Shown here: piece by piece, positions 15,149 through 18,804 of the stretch
How the letters are laid out: each line of letters starts with the position of its first letter
Position numbering within the stretch: the stretch's first letter is position 1
Assembly (NCBI GenBank): GCA_001771235.1
Contig: METF01000054.1
Span: 685 to 19,488, forward strand
Length of the DNA stretch: 18,804 nt
Origin: Candidatus Zhuqueibacterota bacterium RBG_16_48_16
Lineage (GTDB): Bacteria; Zhuqueibacterota; Zhuqueibacteria; Residuimicrobiales; Sediminimicrobiaceae
Reading direction: 5' to 3'
The notes under the pieces: model-generated
What the model saw: only the letters and a program-made list of their open reading frames with translations
What the model was told of the DNA's origin: nothing
Databases searched by the model: none
Made by a program: the position numbers and the translations under genes

Positions 15149-16822
15149 TCAAAAATGCTGTGGATTATCTGGCTCTTCCTCTTCTGTTTTTATATGTTTA
15201 AGCGGCAATTCTATGAAGACTGTTGTTCCTTCTTTGTCCTTGGACTCTAGCCACATTTTTCCTTTATGTCGTTGGATAATTCCATACACCACTGCAAGCC
15301 CTAATCCAACGCCGTCTTTGTCCGTCTTGGTGGTGAAAAACGGCTCAAGAACTTTATCCTTCACATCCTCTGGTATGCCGATTCCGGTATCGCGTATTTT
15401 AATGACCACCCATTCCTCATTTTCAGAGTTTTGCGCGGTAAATTCTAACCGTCCACCACCTGGCATAGCTTCAATGGCGTTTATTAAAAGTGCTACAAAG
15501 GATTGCACCAACTGATCGGGATCGCAGACAATCGTCTTCGGCTGAATTTCGATGTGAATGGAAACTTCAATCGGGGCTAACTCCAAATGGTGATGGATGA
15601 TTTTGAAGGCATCTTCAACAATATCTTCCAATACATACTCCCGAAAATGAGTCGTCTTGCCACGGGCAAAAGTTAATAGATTGCGAACGATATTTCCGCA
15701 ACGCATTGACTCGGATCGGATCAGTTCCAATTCAGATATAATTTTATCCTTTTCTGGTATCTCTGGCAGAAAGTTTTGCATCTTAATTTTTAGCAGCTTG
15801 GCATAAGTGACAATTCCGGCCAAAGGATTGTTTAGCTCGTGAGCAACCGAGGCGGCCATTTTGCCCAACGACGCCATTTTTTCAACTTGTAGCATCTCGT
15901 GGTGGATGCGCTCTAATTCAGTGGTCTTTTCCTCAACGCGTTTTTCCAGTTGATTCGACCAACTTTTCAGCTCGGTGTTGGCGGATTCCAGATTTGCTGC
16001 CATATTATTAAAAGATCGAGCCAGCATGCCAAGCTCATCTCTGCGCTGCATTTTTATGCGTGTTTCCAGTTTGCCGCTGGCAAGCGAAGCCGTGCCAACC
16101 CGCAAGCTGTGCACGGGACGATAAATCAAATAATAAACAGCAAAGGCAACCAGGATTAATGTTAGCAAGACAAAGCCAATAAAGACTGAACTCGCAAACA
16201 CTTTGGCTCTAAGCCTAGCCTGATCAAGTTCATTCAATGACATCTGGACATCGAGGACTCCGAGAATCGTCTGGCTCTGTGGATGAACATGACAGGCCGC
16301 GTTAGAACATGCCTGCGCATTTCTTATAGGATTTATCATTCCCATGACCCTTCGACCATCTTCGGCCCGATAGATGCGCGTCTTTTTTTTCATGGGTAAA
16401 GATTGGATTGGCTCTCCGGCAACATGACATGTGTAGCACGCCTCGGCTTTCATGTCGACAGAATGCCCCATTTCATTTTCTTTAGTGGAGAATTTTATCT
16501 CCCCCTTTTTGTTGTAGATACAAATACGCTCCATCCCGGGTTCATTGCCAAGCAGTTGGATGGTGCTGTATAATGCATCGCGTTCATTTTTCAGCATCAA
16601 GCGGTAAAGCGATTCTTTTACAACATCGCTCACGCGGTACGCGCTGGCTCTTACGGTATCTTCGAGTATTTTTTCCTGCAAGTTAGAACTAATACTGCTG
16701 TATAAACGGAAAGAAATGATGACGATCAGCAGCAATATGATGAACAATTTAAAGCTGAGCGAGTGAAAAAAATTTATCAGGTGCTTTTTATTTTTCAGGA
16801 AAGATTTCATGCACTTTTTCAT
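15149..16822 (-). CDS. Sensor histidine kinase with periplasmic heme-c motifs (kinase 2, paralogue)
   Basis: 557 residues from ATG 16822; a TTG one codon earlier is in frame, and an ATG at 16810 is also possible. Architecture as kinase 1: membrane segments, a sensor with CYTCH and the C-x4-CH motif CSNAACH, HAMP, HisKA (VAHELNNP) and an HATPase with DTGIGI and GVGLGLAVV. From the in-frame TTG the sensor motifs fall at about 130-134 and 173-179. It differs by about 30 extra residues between HAMP and HisKA, a predicted coiled coil (WSNQLEKRVEEKTTELERI). A Glu/Pro-rich tail (KTEEEEPDN) follows the kinase core. High similarity to kinase 1 across all domains marks a tandem duplication. It is first in the kinase-regulator unit. 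Confidence 0.92.
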   Translation of the reverse strand: MKKCMKSFLKNKKHLINFFHSLSFKLFIILLLIVIISFRLYSSISSNLQEKILEDTVRASAYRVSDVVKESLYRLMLKNERDALYSTIQLLGNEPGMERICIYNKKGEIKFSTKENEMGHSVDMKAEACYTCHVAGEPIQSLPMKKKTRIYRAEDGRRVMGMINPIRNAQACSNAACHVHPQSQTILGVLDVQMSLNELDQARLRAKVFASSVFIGFVLLTLILVAFAVYYLIYRPVHSLRVGTASLASGKLETRIKMQRRDELGMLARSFNNMAANLESANTELKSWSNQLEKRVEEKTTELERIHHEMLQVEKMASLGKMAASVAHELNNPLAGIVTYAKLLKIKMQNFLPEIPEKDKIISELELIRSESMRCGNIVRNLLTFARGKTTHFREYVLEDIVEDAFKIIHHHLELAPIEVSIHIEIQPKTIVCDPDQLVQSFVALLINAIEAMPGGGRLEFTAQNSENEEWVVIKIRDTGIGIPEDVKDKVLEPFFTTKTDKDGVGLGLAVVYGIIQRHKGKMWLESKDKEGTTVFIELPLKHIKTEEEEPDNPQHF

Positions 16823-17082
16823 CAATTGGGCATATTTATTATTTTAAAAATAGCCGATATGGGGCTATTCTATTTATCCGCCGCCATTGATGGGGTCTGC
16901 TGTAAACCAGTAACATGCTTTCGAGGTCTTGCATTATTTAAAGATACAGCATAATTGATAACTAATCAAGCTCAAAGAAGAATTGCATGTAAAATCTCAT
17001 TTGTTTGTGGAAATTGGAAAATTATCAGGCGACATTGCTGAAAATATTCGCTATGGCCCACAAAAGAAGATATTTTTTTGGC
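16823..17082. other. Leader of the kinase operon
   Basis: 260 AT-rich bases. It contains the hairpin described at 16849-16869 and must include the operon promoter, but I could not pick a convincing one. No additional ORF with a start and ribosome binding site was found. Confidence 0.4.
16849..16869 (-). terminator. Hairpin followed by a T-run in the kinase-2 leader (terminator or attenuator candidate)
   Basis: AATAGCC and GGCTATT pair perfectly (7 bp) around a 7-base loop. Read on the minus strand the stem is followed by TTTTTAAAATAAT, about 26 bases before the kinase-2 start. It may end transcription coming from the transposase remnant or act as a leader attenuator. The stem is short, so the call is tentative. 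Confidence 0.35.
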
Positions 17083-17355
17083 TCATTCGACTAATGCGTC
17101 CTTAGCCCTATGGATTGCAAAGATTATCAGTTTAAAGCAACGACACTTTTTGCAACCAACACGCTGAATTTGAACAACCAGGACGACTTTTCTTCTACCG
17201 ATTGGTATGCATTTAAATTCTCTGGTTTTTGTGTCTCGTAGCGTCAAAAGATGGCTGCCACATTCCGGGCAGCGTAACTTGCCCGGATGTTTTCTTACGT
17301 AAATAAATACTTGACCTTGATGATATTTAAGTTCGTTACAGATATTTATCGGCAA
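17083..17355 (-). pseudogene. Truncated ISL3-like transposase, N-terminal zinc-ribbon part
   Basis: 90 residues, ATG 17355. CPEC at 29-32 and CKKC further on form the zinc-ribbon typical of IS204/IS1001/IS1165 (ISL3) transposases, and the IPIGRR segment between them fits that family (usual form HLPIGG-type). Full-length members are about 400 residues. Here the frame ends just after the zinc-ribbon (FAIHRAKDALVE), and the HTH and DDE catalytic domain are missing. No terminal inverted repeats were identified. It is therefore a non-functional remnant, next to other mobile-element-like sequence. Confidence 0.6.
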
Positions 17356-17404
17356 TGAAATTTAATGCTCTCGGCATTTTGGAGATACTTTGGCGATTTT
17401 AATC

Positions 17405-17597
17405 CGTTGTGATCATACTTCGGCCCGACAGGAAGTTGTGCTTAAACCTTTTCAAATGGTTTAAGTGGGAATGTACTTTTTGCCTTTATAGATTGAAATC
17501 CCCGAGGAGATGTGGTTGTGATAAGTCCTGTTATATGGGTTACGGAGGCAACTCCGTGGCCAGCAGCATATATGATGAGGGAAAAAGTGAAAGTCCA
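17405..17597 (+). mobile_element. Possible group II intron RNA fragment (5' domain I part)
   Basis: The stretch has structured-RNA features: CTTCGGCCCGACAGGAAGT at about 17418, a hairpin CTTAAACC/GGTTTAAG just after it, and ACGGAG-GCAA-CTCCGT (about 17541-17556), a 6-bp stem with a GNRA tetraloop. The order GTCCTG, GCAACTCC and CCAGC resembles domain I of some bacterial group II introns as I recall them. No reverse-transcriptase ORF or domain V follows, so it would be a truncated relic ending at the barrel-protein stop. It could also be another structured RNA; recall is the only basis for the family. Confidence 0.35.
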
Positions 17598-18804
17598 TTA
17601 AAACGTCGTTATCCAGCGAAGCTCCAGCCCTTTAAACGGCAGCACTTCGTAGCAGGTGCCGGAAAGACACACCAGGCCACCGCGGCGAGCACCGACAAAA
17701 ACGGTCAGCTCGTTGGACATGTTCACCTGGTAGGAGCCGACAAAGCTCAGCCAGTACCTGGGGTTGCGCTCGATTTTAAATTGGGTGGTTGCGTCATCCG
17801 TTTCGCTGGAATCGGTGGAGCGATTGACCACCGCGGATAGAGACAAGGAAGGCGCTTTAGAAAGGGTGATCGATGAATAGGAATTGACATAGAATTCACG
17901 CAACTCAGGACCGAGATTTTTGTCAACCCCCTGGTATTGCTGTTCGATGGTGATGGCATAGTTGCGATAAAAACTCCATTCCAGGTCGATGCCGCTGGTT
18001 CGCCGGTCGTCCTCGCCTTTGACCTCATCTTTGGACCAGTCGTAAAAAACCTTGGTTGAGATGTCCGGCGTGGCATAAACTGTTGCCTCAAGAAACCGGT
18101 CGGCAAAGTCGAAGGTGGAGAAGCCTGCGTCATTTTTGGCAACGCTCCAGTTGCCAACCAGCAAAATCGAGGTGATGGGCCTGTAAGATAATTCGAGCTG
18201 GTAGCCGTTTTCAAAATCGGACAGGAGCTCGTGGGTCGTGCGATTCAGCAGGTAATAGCTGTGCTCCTTGTACAATATCGGCGGCAGGTTCATGGAAGTT
18301 TCAAATTGGCGGTAATCTTTGTACTCGGCCGTCAAGCCGATCTTGTTATAACCGAAATTCAAAGAAAGGTAGGTGGCATGGGGATCGCTCTTTTTTGTGG
18401 AGAAGAAATTATCCGTTTTTGCGAAAGAACGCGCATGTTCGGCGTATAGACTTAGCGACGCTCTTTGCAGGCCCGCCTGGCGCAGCAGCCTGTTTAAAGT
18501 GATCTCACCGAAAAGGGAGTTTATTTCATAGTTTCTAAATTGCCGGAAATGGGTTTTTGCATAGGCGCTGCCGGCCATGAGCCAGTGCGCCGGCCGCAGT
18601 TTAAGCTCGGCTCCGTCGACCCACCTTCACGCCGGTCGATCCCTTCGATCTGCGGGGGATAATTCTTATTGAGCGGTTTTCCGTGCAAAAGGGTAAATTC
18701 GAGATGTTTCCATACAGCGCTGACCAGGATGCCGTCGATGTCGCGAAAGTAGCTGTAGCGCCTTCTGAATGACCTCTGCTCAAAGATCACGTTCGGCAGC
18801 TCAA
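17598..18804 (-). pseudogene. Outer-membrane beta-barrel protein, DUF6029-like, 5' end outside window and frameshifted
   Basis: The coding sequence enters from the right edge (ELPNVIFEQRS...) and reads to about 18622, then continues in another frame (VDGAELKLRPAHW...) to the stop at 17598. The switch fits one missing G in a G-run (CCC at 18620-18622 on the plus strand); restoring it gives a smooth DRREGGVDGAELKL. The rest has alternating aromatic and hydrophobic strands typical of an outer-membrane barrel. It ends RRGGLVCLSGTCYEVLPFKG and a terminal Phe, an ending I associate with DUF6029-type barrels. Either a real frameshift or an assembly error; otherwise the gene looks undecayed. The function is unknown. 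Confidence 0.7.

Noticed and set aside
1..18804. CRISPR arrays, tRNA or rRNA genes
   Set aside because: No short regularly spaced direct repeats and no cloverleaf or rRNA-like sequence were recognised by reading; a tRNA scan was not possible.

Overview
The window looks like a chromosomal segment of a Gram-negative, anaerobically respiring bacterium of moderate GC content. It encodes an outer-membrane-type beta-barrel, Tat components, a Tat-targeted iron-sulfur protein, sigma54-type regulation and c-type-heme sensor kinases. The mix of a secreted repeat protein, a DUF6029-like barrel ending and an archaemetzincin is compatible with an FCB-group lineage (Calditrichota/KSB1-like). That placement is inference from gene style only; no rRNA or other marker gene is present.

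Layout. 1-2783 (-): 3'-truncated secreted protein with a signal peptide, a bacterial Ig-like domain, a Ca-binding-like linker and at least four tandem PepSY-like repeats of about 160 residues. 3213-4994 (-): P-loop protein of the HprK/PEP-carboxykinase fold. 5502-6067 (-): a compact Tat cluster (a 52-residue membrane protein, TatB-like, TatA) that is too small to appear as long ORFs. 6287-6640 (-): a doubtful small exported protein. 7131-11518 (+): the core of the window, a five-gene operon for a membrane redox complex in the order anchored GcvH-like protein, Tat-exported 4x[4Fe-4S] HybA-like protein, 10-TM HybB/NrfD-like protein, second anchored GcvH-like protein, and soluble Cys-motif GcvH-like protein. 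11515-16822 (-): an archaemetzincin, an NtrC-type sigma54 response regulator and two tandem paralogous histidine kinases whose periplasmic sensor domains carry heme-c motifs. 17083-17600: mobile-element debris (truncated ISL3-like transposase and a possible group II intron RNA fragment). 17598-18804 (-): frameshifted, 5'-truncated outer-membrane barrel protein.

How it may work together (inference). The Tat genes lie next to, and divergent from, the operon that encodes a Tat substrate. The ferredoxin and NrfD subunits form a quinone-linked electron-transfer module, but no catalytic subunit (hydrogenase, molybdopterin enzyme or multiheme cytochrome) is present. Instead there are three GcvH-like proteins, two of them membrane anchored with their domain predicted on the cytoplasmic side. 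All three have the candidate lysine displaced by one position relative to the lipoyl-lysine of classical GcvH, and all share a C-terminal DGG extension. The heme-sensor kinases plus the sigma54 activator would sense periplasmic redox or ligand state and could drive the operon through a weak -24/-12-like site just upstream of it. This combination is the most interesting system in the window.
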